Assembly: GCA_033239525.1 (NCBI GenBank)
Contig: BSYO01000014.1
Location: 4,072,536 to 4,136,535 of the forward strand
DNA length: 64,000 bases
Source: Nepenthes gracilis
Lineage: Eukaryota > Streptophyta > Magnoliopsida > Caryophyllales > Nepenthaceae
Direction of reading: 5' to 3'
Position 1 is the first letter of the stretch. Each line of letters begins with the position of its first letter. Both the position numbers and the translations under genes were made by a program. Positions 48,442 through 60,467 of this stretch are shown here, one piece after another. Under the pieces are notes generated by a model. The model made no database searches and was not told where the DNA came from. It was given only the letters and a program-made list of their open reading frames with translations.

Positions 48442-51400
48442 TGTGACATCCTACATCTTTATTGTTGTTATTAGCCATTATTATCACAATCTAATATAAT
48501 TTATGAACATAATCATACACATGATCCATATAATTGTCATACCATCAGTAGCTCCAACATCGTACTATAGGAATACGATATCAGTCTTGTTAAAGAAAGA
48601 TGCTTGCTAAAATCAAAAATTTATTTTCATTTAACTGCCAAAAGCATACATTACTTTCCATAAGCTGTGGAAGTAATTCTAAGATCATCAAAATATCATG
48701 TCATAAAATTGAAGTTTACAATATTACTATGTACATCCTCAGATTTTATTTAAACAAAGTACAGTAATTTACATTTTTCTAAAACATTATAAAATGTAAT
48801 TAAAACTAAAGCTTCCATCCTTACTCCTCATCAAGCATCAACTTCTGTGGTTCATCTGAAGGGTAGTAAAATAGTAAGGGAGTGAGCTAAATACTCAACA
48901 AGGTACGTTGTATACAATAATATGTACATTTATACTAAATAATGTCATCATAAGGAATATGAATCGGAATACATAGAAATGCAATAGAATAAACATTTTT
49001 TCCTTGTGCATTTATTTTCCTTTACCTTATCCTTATACTGATTCTCAATTAAAATTTTCTTTTCCTGAGAAACCAGAGTTAGTAGGTCTTACCAACTAAC
49101 GGAGTAGACAAATTGAAGAAAGGATTGTGCTATTCCATACAATCCAAGGTCTAAACTTATTTTACTCTTCGAGGTGGGTGGATTGTGTTATTTCACACAA
49201 TCTAATGGCTTAACCTCCTTTTACACCTCAAGATGGGTGGTACTAGCTATAATTTCGATAGACAGGGCCTAAAGTAGTCTCACGGTGCTTGACAATTCTT
49301 TGATTTTCTACTGCAATATTTTAAGATATGTTAGAGAATATTACCCTCTGAATAGATCTTTGGTCCAGTTTCTTATTTTTTTTCAAAACTTATTATAGAA
49401 ACTCTACACTTGTTTTCAATTTCCTTCGCTGTAGAAGAAAATAATTAAACTTCTTAATATTTTTGTAGAGCTTCCATTAAACTTTTATGAATATAACTTA
49501 ACCTAGTAGATAAATATTTAAATATAACAAAACATTAAAGTCTTGTATATGCTGAATTTTCAAAAGCATGCTAAAAATTATATTCCATACTTGATGTGTT
49601 TTAGTTTACTTGGTTGCCAATTTATTATCTGGTTTAGCAATTTAGCTTACGTACTATAGATTAAAATTTTAATATCAATAGATGATGCTGGGTTGGTTCA
49701 AACTGGTTCACTATCTATTCATGAGCTGAAAAATTCCAGCGTACATGAACCAGTTCAATCATGGTTTTGAGGCTCAGTTTAATGGTTAATTTAGATCCAA
49801 TTTTTTAGATTGACACTCCGATATTATCTTGGTTTATTTACCTACTGTTCAACTAATTTAGATGCTGGTTTGGACCCAATTCATTTGTTATAAAATCAGC
49901 ACCAACAAGCATGCTTCCAGCAGAATCTGTCACTGTTTGGAGGCTCAGTTCAGTGGTTAATCTAAATTTAATTTTTCAGGTTAATACTTAATATTATCAC
50001 ATGCAACTTAGGCTAATATGGTTGCCGATTTAGCAAATTTGAGGTCCGATTCAGGGCTGATTTAGAGGCTAAATTTCAGCATTATCCTGATGCAATTCAG
50101 CATGATACTTTGCTGTTTAGGGGCCTGGTTCAAGGGTCAATCTAAACTTAATTTTACAGGTTAATACTTTAACATTATCATATGACACTTCGGCTAATTT
50201 TGGCTGCCGGTTCAACCAATTTGGGGTTTTGTTTAGGGCCGATTTAGAGGCTAAATTGCAGCATCATCCTGATATAGTTCAGCAAGATACTTTGCCGTTT
50301 ATGCTTTAACATTATCATATGCTTTAACATTATCTAAACTTAATTTTACAGGTTAATGCTTTAACATTATCATATGACACTTCGGCTAATTTTGGCTTTT
50401 GGTTCAACCAATTTGGGGTTTTGTTTAGGGCTGATTTAGAGGCTAAATTTTAGCATCATCCTGATGTAGTTCAGCAAGATAGTTTGCTGTTTATGAGTCT
50501 AGTTAAGTGACCGGTTCAGGGTTCCTTTGGTAACCGATTCACATGTTGATCGTTCAACATTAGTACTTACTATTTTGGCTAGGTTGGCTGCTAGTTCAGC
50601 CCGTTTGGGGTCTGGTTTAGCCTATTTTTATAGAATTTAAGTTTCAGCATCAATAAGGGTAACTTGACTTGTTCTGTGGGTAACTTCGGGATATGTTTAA
50701 GGCTGGTTCTTGACCGGTTCAAGGGTCCCTTCCACAGCTACAAAGTTTAACATCAACTTGTGATGTTTAGACTAGTTCAAACACTGAACATATTGGTTGG
50801 TTTTTGGCCAGTTCAAGGCTGAGTTCAGCAGCTAAAAATTTCAACATCCATATCTGATGCTACAGCTGATTCAGGAGATTGGTTCATCATTCTACCGAAT
50901 TTTATTTCCTATTTTACTTGATAATATGATAAAACAGTAGAGAGTTTCAAGTATTGGAATAACAATACTTCAATAGAGATAACAAAAATTAGCAACAATT
51001 GAACAAAAGCATAAAAATACACTTGCCAAAAATATTTAGCTGACTCCTTCCTTTCCCGACTGCCCTTGGTTTTTTCTTCCTTAGTTTTTCCCTTAATTCT
51101 CTTGGTTGGCCTTTCCTCTCTTTCTTCTTTCTTTTGCCTCACGTGCCTTTAAATAATTAACCCAAATGATGCTGAATCATCCCATCTTAAGGGAGCGGCT
51201 GCTAGCACCAAGGCTGAATGAGCTGATTCATCTAATTTGTTTTGCTAATCTAGTTCCTTGAGAGGTTGCCCAATGGTGTGACGTGATTGGTTGCCAATTT
51301 CCTGATGAGGCATGCTGCTGAATTGCTGCTGCCATGTAGTTGTGGCTTGCTGAAATTGCTACCAAATTATCCTCATTTTTACTAAGTCTTAATGTGTATT

Positions 51401-51719
51401 GCTGCCCCTTGCTGAACACTTGTTGCTGCTGCTACTGCCCGAGCCTACAATATATGAGCTGCTATTAATTTAACAATATATATATGCTACCCGGGTGATA
51501 TTACTACTTGCCCGATTGTTTTCTTGTCAACCGAATTTAATTCAGTTGCTAATCAGTTGAAAGTTTAGCAATCGAACTATCATTGGATCATCCCGAGTTA
51601 ATTCCATTGCAGACTAGATCCAAAAATTTAATATTTGTCTGACACTGCATCCCGGAATTAGCCTTTGGCTTTCAGACTTTTAGCATAATTAATATGGTCA
51701 TGAAAATTGGATCCTTCCA
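48442..51719 (-). mobile_element. solo LTR I (gypsy-type)
   Basis: It starts TGTGACATCC, ends GGATCCTTCCA, is 3,278 bp long and is flanked by perfect tttga duplications (48,437-48,441 and 51,720-51,724) inside element A. The TGTGACATCC left end and the minus-strand CAG module (48,855-48,907) place it on the minus strand. It holds about three tandem units of 180-192 bp. The GA-rich leader on the minus strand is near 51,050-51,140; the 77-codon ORF there is low-complexity K/E/R sequence, not a gene. Confidence 0.85.
49921..50490. repeat. 180-192-bp tandem repeat in I, ~3 copies
   Basis: The run tctaaacttaattttacagg (or tctaaatttaatttttcagg) recurs at 49,961, 50,141 and 50,333, each followed by ttaatactttaacattatca, cacttcggctaattttggct, ggttttgtttagggc and gatttagaggctaaatt. 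Weaker units extend to both sides (49,700-50,880) as a dense run of ggttca/gattca words. The third unit is preceded by a short extra duplication, atgctttaacattatcat. Confidence 0.85.
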
Positions 51720-53015
51720 TTTGAGCTCCTTTAATTGTTTCAAAACTATCAGATTGCACTTAAAAATATGATAATATCATCTGCGTACCTTAGGAATGCC
51801 TTTTAATATCACACTTCATACAATCCAACATCTTAATCTCTTTAATATTTAGATAAGCCACAAAATTCGTTGTTCAGCAGCTCAATGGATTTGCTATCAT
51901 GTTGACCTTTTCTGATTGGTATTAAATTTCATAATCATAATCCTTCAAGAAATCCATTTGTTTTCTCTATCTCATATTTAATTTTTTTGAGAGAATAAGT
52001 ACTTGAGACTTTTGAAATCCAAATACACCAAAAATTTCTCCCTGTAAATAAAATGTCTCCAAATTCTCAGTACAAAGATCACCGTTGCTAGTTTTAGATC
52101 ATAAGTTAGATAGTTCTCTTCATGCGTCTTCAATTGCCTCGATCCATACACAATCACCTTCCCATTCTTTACCGGGACACACCACAGTCTGATCTTAGAT
52201 ATATCACAATAGGCCACAAATCCTCTAAATCTTTTAAGAATCCTCAAAATTGATACTATCGTCCATCCAATTGAACTTTACTTCCTTTCATGTCAGTCAG
52301 GTCAGTGATATAGCAATCCTAAAGACGTTTTTCACAAATCTTCGATAATAACTTGTCATTCCCAAAAAGCTCATAACTTCGGTCACCAATGTCAGTTGGC
52401 TCCAATTGATTACTGCTTCAACCTTCTTGAGATCGAACAAAATACCTCCCTTTAAGAAGATATGACCAAAACCTGACACTTTTTCAAGCCAAAACTCACA
52501 CTTCTTCAACTTAGTATAAAAACTCTCCTCCCGGAGCATCTGGAGAGTTATTATTAAGTGCATCTCATACTCTTCACAACTTCTCGAGTATATTAGGATA
52601 TTGTTGATAAACACCACCATGAATTTATTAAGATAGGGTTAAAATACCCGATTCATCAAATTTATAAAAGCTATAGGGACATTAGTCAACCTAAAAGGCA
52701 TAACTAAAAATTGTATTGACCATACCTTGTTCAAAAAACTATCTTCGCTTTGTCTTCCTTCTTAATTTTCAATTGATAGTAACCCTATCGAAAATTAATC
52801 TTAGAAAATATTTGGGCCCTTTGTAATTGGTCAAATAAGTCATAAGTTCTCAACAGTGGGCACTTATTTTTTATAGTGATTTTATTCAACTCCCGGTAAT
52901 CTATACACAACCACATAATCTTATATTTCTTATTTACAAACAAAATTGGAGCACACCATCGGGACAAACTAGGTCGGATAAAACCCTTATCTAGTAGTTC
53001 TCTTAATTGCTTCTT
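51720..53015 (-). pseudogene. element A RNase H and reverse transcriptase
   Basis: RNase H, 51,978-52,247 minus: VAYCDISKIRLWCVPVKNG, YGSRQLKTHEENYLTYDLKL, IWRHFIYREKF. RT palm, 52,297-52,620: MVVFINNILIYSRSCEEYE where active enzymes have F(I/V)DDILIYS, so both catalytic aspartates are asparagine; then FLGMTSYYRRFVKNVF. RT fingers, 52,785-52,967: [35 protein letters not shown]. Frames change between the blocks. DD to NN requires two G-to-A changes. Catalytically dead. Confidence 0.85.
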
Positions 53016-53830
53016 CTATTCTTTAAGCTTCGATGGTGCCATTCGATAGGGAGCCTTTGATATAGGCGCCACTCTAGGCATGATTTCAATTTCAAACTCA
53101 ATCTCTTGATTTAGTGGTAGTCTCAAAAGATCTTCTAAACAAATATCCTCAAATTCACAAACTACCAATACGTCCTTTACGAGAACACTATGGCTCTCGA
53201 TTGTAATCCTTAAGCCAAATAGGCTTGACATTCATTTCTTATTAAATGGCAAGCATGTAATGTCAAATCATATATGGGGATTGTTTTTGTAGAATTTTTT
53301 TAAAGTAAAATGTTCATAATTTGAAATCAAAAAATACACCCTCTTTTGAAAATAATCTACACTAACATAAAAACTAGTTAACCAATCCATACTTAAAAAT
53401 GCATCAAAATCATACATGTCCAATAAAATTAAATTTACCATCAACTCCAACTTATTGACTCAAACAATACACCAAAGATGCACAATGTCCGTTACTAAAG
53501 AAAATCCCATGGATTTTAACACCACTAGTAAAAAAGTCTAATTCTCGGGGTGACAATAAGTAACGAACAAACTTAGGAGATACAAATGAATGCATTAACC
53601 CCAAATCCAAAAGTATATAAGTTGAAGTTTTAAAAATCGTGAGTTTACCTTTGATCACCGAGGGTGATGCCTCCACATCTTGAGCCATCACTGCAAAAGC
53701 TCTTATTGAAGCACTTAGCTTCCTCGTTGTTTGCCTTAAGGTATCTGGGCAATCTTTGACCATAAGGCCAGATTGGCTACAGTTAAAATACGCTCCCAAA
53801 AGCTTATAGCATGGCCTACCTTCATGGCAT
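53016..53830 (-). pseudogene. element A protease and linker
   Basis: Linker and RT start, 53,016-53,231: VCEFEDICLEDLLRLPL, EIEFEIEI, PYRMAPSKLKE. Protease C-terminal part, 53,268-53,450: MELMVNLILLDMYDFDAFLS, MDWL. Zinc knuckle and protease start, 53,452-53,799: FNCSQSGLMVKDCP (the first cysteine and the histidine of CX2CX4HX4C are lost), then ILLDLGLMHSFVSPKFV, where an active protease has D(S/T)GA.HSFVS. All parts are in gypsy order with the same layout as B. Confidence 0.8.
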
Positions 53831-54740
53831 TTTCCTCAATGAGAGCATGTGTGCTTTGGTTGTTGAGGGCTTGGTGCACCCTAGAGTTCAACTCCCTTCT
53901 TTCCTTTGTCCATTAATTTCAATCTTTTGTAGGATCCTCCCGATTCTGAACCCGATCCTCCTCGGCTAGCTGATTTCTTCGCAAAGAACTTCTCCCTTTC
54001 TAACTTTTGTTTAAATATAAGAGCTCGATCCTAAACCTCTCCATAAGTCCTCAACTTTAAGGTAACAAGTTGCCTCTAAATAGCATCATTCAAACCTTGC
54101 AAAACATTTCTCGCTCTCCTTCCCTCATCATGAAAAGATGTGGGTAGTATAGCGGAATAACTTAGTGAACTTAGTATCATACTCCACCACAGTCATTTTT
54201 CCTTGCCGCATATGGGCAAATTCATCATCCTTTTACTTTTTCAAGCTTATTAAGAAGTACTTTTCTATGAAAACCTCTACAAATATCTCCTACGAAATTT
54301 ACACGTTCTCTAATTTCAAGACACATTTCTTCATGGACCATCGAGGGTCCATTTCTCCCTCTAACTTGTAGGAGGGGAAAACAACCTTATCCTCCTCCAT
54401 ATAATAAATAACTTTAAAGATATTCTCAATTCATCGAATCCAAATATTAGCTTTGGTAGGGTCCAAATCATCCATAAATTCTGGCATCCTTTTCTTGGTA
54501 AACTGATTGTACATAGTTGCCGCTAGATTTGCAATTATTGACTTTGGGATTCGAGACCCTTGGGTCATGGATTCCATCACGTCGGCTATTTTTTCTATGA
54601 TAACCAAATATTCCTCTTCTGGGTTAGGGCAAGAGTTTGGTTTAAAACTATATTGTCCGGATGATATTTTTCAATCCTATCACAAATTATTTAGTCAACT
54701 TAGATCCTCAAACCAAGATAAGACATTTTTCTTACAAATT
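53831..54740 (-). pseudogene. element A gag
   Basis: On the minus strand, pieces of the retrotransposon gag domain can be read: VFPSYKLEGEMDPRWSMKK, FVEVFIEKYFLISLKK and FAHMRQGKMTVVEY. In gypsy gag the order is A..W....R, F...F...YFP...R..K..EF, L.QG.MSV.EY...F, a good fit. It has many stops. It would form the particle core. The 5' end lies close to the primer site at 54,741, as usual. Confidence 0.7.
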
Positions 54741-54751
54741 GTCTGATACCA
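54741..54751 (-). other. element A primer-binding site
   Basis: The minus strand reads TGGTATCAGAC, matching the initiator tRNA-Met primer site for ten bases, 4 bp from the LTR edge. It proves that 54,756 is the inner edge of the 5' LTR and that A is on the minus strand. Confidence 0.85.
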
Positions 54752-54755
54752 CTTC

Positions 54756-56925
54756 TATCACATCCCCTTACTGAACCCAAACTGTTACCAAAATTAATCC
54801 ATCTTATCTTAATTACTCATATTATTAAGGTGATCCATTTTTAAAATTAAGTCTCAAAATAAAGTGGTTACAAGTCTCAAAAATACAAATCAACCTTGGA
54901 CGTGAACTACAAGTTAATAATAACAACCGACCCAAAAATAAAATATCCGATCAAATTACAGGACCAAAAATTGCCACTTTTGAAACTAGCTCAGCACACC
55001 AACTGTAGCTTGTCGTCATACATACGTAAGGAGATATGATTATATAAAGATCAGAGTAATCAAATAATCATACAAGAAAATTGGATTCCATCTATATTAC
55101 TCATAGGAACATTGTAATAACTAAATTATTATAGAGCCAATGAACCAAAATAAAGATAACTCATCCTACAACTATTGATCCAAAACAAAATATAATATCT
55201 AATTTATTCAAATTTCTAGTCTAATTTTCTCAAACCAGCTCCTCAGCCAAAATTCTTACCTGCAAGTGTTTAATACCCTCTAATCTAGAGGGTTAGCAAA
55301 AATAAAAGTAAAAGTGGGTCAAAAACTCAGTAAGATATATAATTTTTATAATCAATATATAAGTTATCTCAAAATTGTTGGAAGAAATATGATCAAACTT
55401 GAAGGCAAAATTAGAATTTTTCATAACAATCATGCATAATTTCAGATTCATAAATCAACTTCTTATTCAAAATAATGTATTGTGGAAGCATGTTTAATTC
55501 ATACTAATTTTTTATGGACAAAGGGCCAGTAAGACCTTATCGATAAAATAAGCGAATAATTAAAATTCGAGTTATATTTATTTTCACATAATTAATGGCA
55601 TTATACTACTATTTAAAACTCATAAATGGATCATTATACATATAATCTTATAGATAGAGCTGAATGCCATTTTTACTGGCATATGATAGGTTTGAATTTC
55701 GATTACTACTTTAATATACTAAGGCATACCATAATATATTACCGTTAATTTTTAACAATGGTCCGATATATAAACATATAAAAATTCTACACAATTATAA
55801 ATAATCTGTATATTTTCTTATCCTAAAGAAAAATATTCTTAATTATTTCACAAATTATAGAGTTTTTCTTCCAATTATTCCAATTATTTAGCATGTAATG
55901 ACTTAAATTTTTGTAGAAATTTAAATATATTTATTTTAAAATATGTAATACTATATTAGAATATTTTCAAACATTTGGAGCAATTTTAACAAGAATTTGT
56001 AAAAAAAAAAGGCAATATTTTAGAATTTTAACATTTTATTTCCATTAGCAAACATGTGGGGGTAAATTTACTGAGTTTTTAGAATATCCAAGATATATAC
56101 TTAATGATTTTAAACATACAAGAGTATTACGTACAAAATTCATAACATATGAGGGTATTAAACTAGATTTTCAGCACATACATAAACATAATTGCAAATA
56201 AATAACTTAACAATCCAATATATGTGAACTATGAATATGATTTTCACCAAAATTATAAAAAAATAAGAGTGAGAGTTCATGCATATGCTGTTTAAATATT
56301 TTAGCTATAAAAATATGATATACATGAGTATTTAAAATTATAAATACTCAATAAAGTAGAGAAAAATCTGTAATAAATGAAATGAGGATTTGAATGCACT
56401 TACTTTAATTTCAAATTTACTAACATCTTATTTGGATTTATTTCAAGTGGCCTTCTCTATCCTTTTCTTTCTTTCTCTTATCTTCTTCTCCTTCTCTTTC
56501 TTCTTTCAAAATCTAAAAAAAGTATCAAAAATTAGTCATATATGACTTACAAAATAGACTGACGCATGTATATTCATCATGTGCACATTGGGCAGCATGG
56601 TCAAACATTATGACACAAAAGCATCATATCAGGAATATATCAAGTACGAATATTCTATCATAGTGCGCTCGAGCGTTCTCGCGTATGCATCAAGTATAAG
56701 CAATCTGCCAAATGTGTTCAAGCTTGGGTTAGGCATCTATCAAACGTAACATTACTACCCAGAACACATAGATGCGCGCGTCAGATGCCAATCAAGTGTC
56801 ATTTAACTCAATGTGACATAATCTATAGTTGACTTTGACCTAATTTTTTTCTTTAATATCAACTTCTCTTAACTTAATTTAAATAATTATAATCAAAATT
56901 AAAATTTTGGAACTCATACCTTACA
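54756..56925 (-). mobile_element. element A, 5' LTR
   Basis: It runs from TATCACATCCC (TG to TA at the edge, TGTCACATCC in the partner) to CATACCTTACA, 2,170 bp, and aligns with 14,528-16,169 plus 27,856-28,306. Features on its own strand: GC-rich segment with gcgctcgagcg (56,666-56,676), a TATA-like stretch around 56,535-56,560, GA-rich leader (56,460-56,515), and the CAG module at 55,282-55,335. The outer TSD follows at 56,926. Confidence 0.9.
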
Positions 56926-56930
56926 TTTAA
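56926..56930. repeat. right target duplication of element A
   Basis: tttaa, identical to 14,523-14,527. The match spans all the nested material and shows that everything between belongs to one insertion event plus later ones. Confidence 0.85.
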
Positions 56931-57299
56931 GGTGTCAACAACTTGGTATATTAGTTGAGCCACATGCTAAAGTGATCCAAGGGCTTTGGAAATCTTCACA
57001 TGGGTGCCATCAGGAGCCCCACAATAATCTTTAGCCTTTTCATCTTATTGTTATGATATCCTACAAAATAAAAAAGTTAAGAACCTTGCCTATTTTAATA
57101 TTCTAGCCTACCCATATACTCTCAGCCTAGAACACCCCCTATCCTATGTCCCAAAATATATCATTAATTCATTAACCAAAGATCACCAAGGTATTATAAG
57201 TCTGCAACTCACTTACAAAGCCCCAAAATTTCTCAAGTATCTTCAATTCCTAAATCATCCAGCATTCTTCATAGAACATTGTTCCCCTGATATTTTAAT
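56931..57299 (-). pseudogene. element C gag/leader end and primer site
   Basis: Continuation of element C beyond A. The minus strand from 57,294 to 57,285 reads aaatatcagg, a decayed TGGTATCAGA primer site, about 5 bp from the C LTR edge at 57,300. After it no gag domain is readable, although a tttattttgtag/ATG-like start lies near 57,030-57,065 minus. It joins to 14,522, so the zinc-knuckle relic there lies about 500 bp downstream of this primer site. That is short for gag and points to a deletion. Confidence 0.5.
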
Positions 57300-57447
57300 T
57301 GTGGTAACCCATGCTCTAATCATTAGACCTAGCCCATACGGCTCGTACAGGCAACCTTAAAATATAAAACTATTAAATATTCATCATACTTTTAACATTT
57401 TATAATATAAAATCATAATCTCAATAATAAATCAAGCTAATGTCTAT
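57300..57447 (-). mobile_element. element C, 5' LTR (first part)
   Basis: It starts TGTGGTAACCC and matches 7,929-8,080 (for example attaaatattcat, then ataatataaaatcat, then ctcaataata, with small differences). The match is broken at 57,447 by K and resumes at 62,563. The last five bases (tctat, 57,443-57,447) are duplicated on the other side of K. Confidence 0.7.
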
Positions 57448-57713
57448 TATTAGGAAATGTAGGTAAATAGGAAAATAGGCAAATACGCATTAGGCAAATA
57501 TACTGTGTATATATTCGTGTATATTTATTTTCCTTTTATATTTCTTTTAATGTTGTTTGCTATAATATAAAGAGGGCATAGGGGTTTGTATTTTCAATTA
57601 ACTGGAATGGAATGATATTTGCGTCCGCCTCCTGCGTCACTGTTCTGCCTCCTTCTCCCGTTCTCCTTCCAGTTCGTCGTCTCCTCCATTTCATCGCTGC
57701 ATAAATCTTTACA
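57448..57713 (+). repeat. K 5' LTR
   Basis: 266 bp, TATTAGGAAATG to AATCTTTACA. It contains tataatataaag (57,561-57,572), a likely TATA box, followed by a leader. The 5' terminus is TA in place of the canonical TG; the 3' terminus is CA. Six bases differ from the other LTR, five of them in 57,545-57,562. Confidence 0.95.
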
Positions 57714-57726
57714 TGGTATCAGAGAC
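57714..57726 (+). other. K primer-binding site
   Basis: TGGTATCAGAG follows the LTR end with no gap and matches the 3' end of initiator tRNA-Met at 11 of 11 bases before diverging. Confidence 0.9.
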
Positions 57727-57728
57727 AA

Positions 57729-58972
57729 ATGGCGACTCAGCCAACGCCATCCGAAACCACATCAGATACAACCAATCCTCCTTTCGTCTCGTCACAAGAA
57801 CGCTTACCCTTACAAACCCTCACAGATCTCACAAATCCTTTTAGATTGGAAATCGGTGACAACCCTGCCGTAACCCTAGTCACCGATTTACTTACCGTCA
57901 ATAACTACGCCACCTGGTCAAGAGCCATGCGTCGAGCCTTGCGAGCCAAAAATAAGCTCCAATTCATCAAAGGCACTGTTCACAAACCTAGCGATTCAAA
58001 CGATCCTCTCTTCGAAATCTGGGGGGCGATGTAATGATATGGTTGTTTCTTGGATTCAAAACTCTGTTAGCCCCTCTATTAAATCAAAGGTCGTCTTTGT
58101 TAATGATGCTCGTGAGATCTAGAATGAGCTTCGCGACCGGTTTACTCAACAGAATGGGCCGCATATCTTCCAATTAAAGAAATTGTTGGCGAGTCTCCTT
58201 CAAGAACAAGACTCTGTAAGCACATACTATGGTAAACTCAAAACCCTCTGGGATGAGCTTTTGATTTACGATCCCATCCCTAACTGTGATTGCGGCAAAA
58301 TGAGAATTTTTGCTGACAAATATCAACGCGACTGTGTTATACAGTTTTTGATGGGATTAAATGATTCCTATTCTAATACTCAGGACCAAATCATGATGAT
58401 GGACCCTCTTCCTTCTGTTAATCGTGTTTTCTCTGTCATTCAACAGCAAGAACAGCAACACCGAATGCTGTCTCTTGCTCAACCTTCGAACACAGTGGCA
58501 TTAGCTGCCACAAGAAACTCTAATTACCAGAAAAACCTAACGAAAAACACTCAGCCCGGAAAGAAAGACAGGCCTTTCTGCATCCATTGCAGGATCGCAG
58601 GGCATTCTGTCCAACAGTGCTTTAAGATTGGTAATGCTGACCCTCCTGTGTGTTCTTACTGCAATAAAACTGGCCATGTCATGGATAAATGTTACCAGTT
58701 ACATGGTTTTCCTTCGAACCACAAATTTAATGGCAAAACTGGGAGTATCACCTCCACTGCCAACATGTCGAGCTTCAAGGGTAAGGTTGAACAAGAAGGC
58801 GACACTGATGACAGTGTGTCGTTAACTAAGGCCCAATTCAGACAACTCATGGACTTAATTCAACCAAAGGATGCTGCTGCCAAAAAGATGCAGCCTACAT
58901 TTGAACCAATAATTGAGCAGCTGAAGGTTGCTAACATGACCGGTAATATCTCCACTGTTGCTTCTTTTCATA
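57729..58972 (+). pseudogene. K gag
   Basis: It starts at ATG 57,729 just after the primer site, as usual. The Copia gag domain reads LLTVNNYATWSRAMRRALRA near residues 57-76, then FIKGTVHKP. A G6 run at 58,021-58,026 shifts the frame, and TAG 58,120 interrupts further. It continues as YYGKLKTLWDELL, then two good CX2CX4HX4C zinc knuckles: CIHCRIAGHSVQQC and CSYCNKTGHVMDKC (58,580-58,695). Gag packages the RNA. A TTG, not ATG, precedes the long second reading frame at 58,183, so that frame is not a separate gene. Confidence 0.9.
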
Positions 58973-59258
58973 AACATAATCAAAGGGTGTGGATTCTGGA
59001 TACTGGGGCCACAGATCATATATATGTGATCCTTCATTATATATTCATCAAAGAATCCAGATTTCAGGCTCTGTCAAACTTCCGGATGGAAGTAAAGCAC
59101 CCATTTCACATATTGGAAACATTAGAATTACCAATAAGCTAACGTTGCAAAATGTTATTTGTGTTCCTTCCTTCACCTTCAATTTAATTTCTGTAAAACG
59201 GCTAACTGATACACTCAATTGCTATATGATTTTCTTGGCTAACGTTTGTCTGATTTAG
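58973..59258 (+). pseudogene. K aspartic protease
   Basis: WILDTGATDHI (58,990-59,022) holds the catalytic D(T)GA triad of Copia protease. An extra AT in an (AT)n run at 59,017-59,025 shifts the frame. The next frame continues CDPSLYIHQ, then VKLPDGSKAPISHIGNIRI, LQNVICVPSFTFNLISVKRL, the typical C-terminal half. It is ended by TAG at 59,256. Confidence 0.85.
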
Positions 59259-60467
59259 GACCTTGCTACTTGGACAACGATTGGGATGGTTGAAGAAAAA
59301 GATGGTTTATATTATCTGATGAATAAGAAAGTTGATCCCAACTCTTTACAAAGCCTTCTCTCCAAATGCTGCAAGGAGCCCTCTGTTAATTTAGCTTCAT
59401 TGCATTCTGATTTGTGGCATTCTCGATTAGGTCATACTTCGTATTCTTGGATGAAATTAATAAGCGATCCTCTTGTAAAAGGGGCCGTGGATTCTATTAA
59501 TAATAATCACTGTTCTATTTGCCACATGGCAAAACAACGTCGCCTTTCCTTTTCCTCCAGCACCCATAAGTCACACACCTTGTTCGACGTGGCGCATTGT
59601 GACTTATGGGGACCATGTTCCGAGAAATCCTACGACGGATATAAATACTTTTTGACCATTGTTGATGATGCTTCCAGAAGCACCTGGATTTATCTGCTGA
59701 AACAAAAATCGGATACGAAATTGTGCCTGGAAGCCTTTTACAATCTGGGTGTCGCACAATTTAACGTCAAAATCAAAATAATACGCAGCGATAATGGTAC
59801 TGAATTCAGACTGGGGAATTTTTACAGTAAAAGATGTATCATCCACCAACGTAGTTGTGTGGAGACACCACAGCAAAACGGTGTTGTTGAACGAAAATAC
59901 CAATATTTATTAAATGTCGCTAGGGCTATTAGATTTCAATCGGGACTTCCCTTAAAATTTTGGAGTGATTGTATTCTTATCGCTGCACACATCATCAACA
60001 GAATTCCTACTCCATTACTTGAAAATAAAATTTCATATGAAATTTTATTTGAAGTCAAACCCAACTATAATAATCTCCGCATATTTGGTTGTTTATATTT
60101 TGCATCCACCATCTCCCATGGCCATACCAAATTTGACCCTAGAAGTAGAAAATGTGTCTTCCTAGGCTATCCATTTGGTGTCAAAGGCTACAAATTAATC
60201 GACTTAAAAAGTGGCACTATATTTTACTCGAGAGATGTAATTTTTCATGAAAATGTATTTCCCTTCCAAAATGATAGCATTGACCAAAGCTCCAATGTTC
60301 AACCCGATGTCTCCCCATTGGAACCATCTACTACAAATAATGAGTTATTATGGGAAGCACAACCGGTACCATCCAACTTACATAATTCTCTTTCAAATCC
60401 CATTGTTGAACCTATGACCGAAAATGATGTAGAGATTCCTGCCGTTCCGATCCACAATCAGGATTAG
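59259..60467 (+). pseudogene. K integrase
   Basis: Same frame as the end of the protease. HHCC domain: LWHSRLGHTS then CSICHMAKQRR. Catalytic core: HCDLWGP (Asp, 59,601), RSDNGTEF (Asp, 59,790), QQNGVVERK (Glu, 59,889), with 32 residues between the second Asp and the Glu. Then LPLKFWSDCILIAAHIINR and a C-terminal part with KCVFLGYPFGVKGYKLIDL. All three catalytic residues are kept. The frame closes at TAG 60,465, short of the RT, which starts about 280 bp later in the same frame. Confidence 0.9.

Noticed and set aside
7929..57299. Element C as an endogenous pararetrovirus (caulimovirus) because of the CCFKYRETGHIAK knuckle
   Set aside because: It has LTR edges, a polypurine tract and an integrase tail, all of which pararetroviruses lack.
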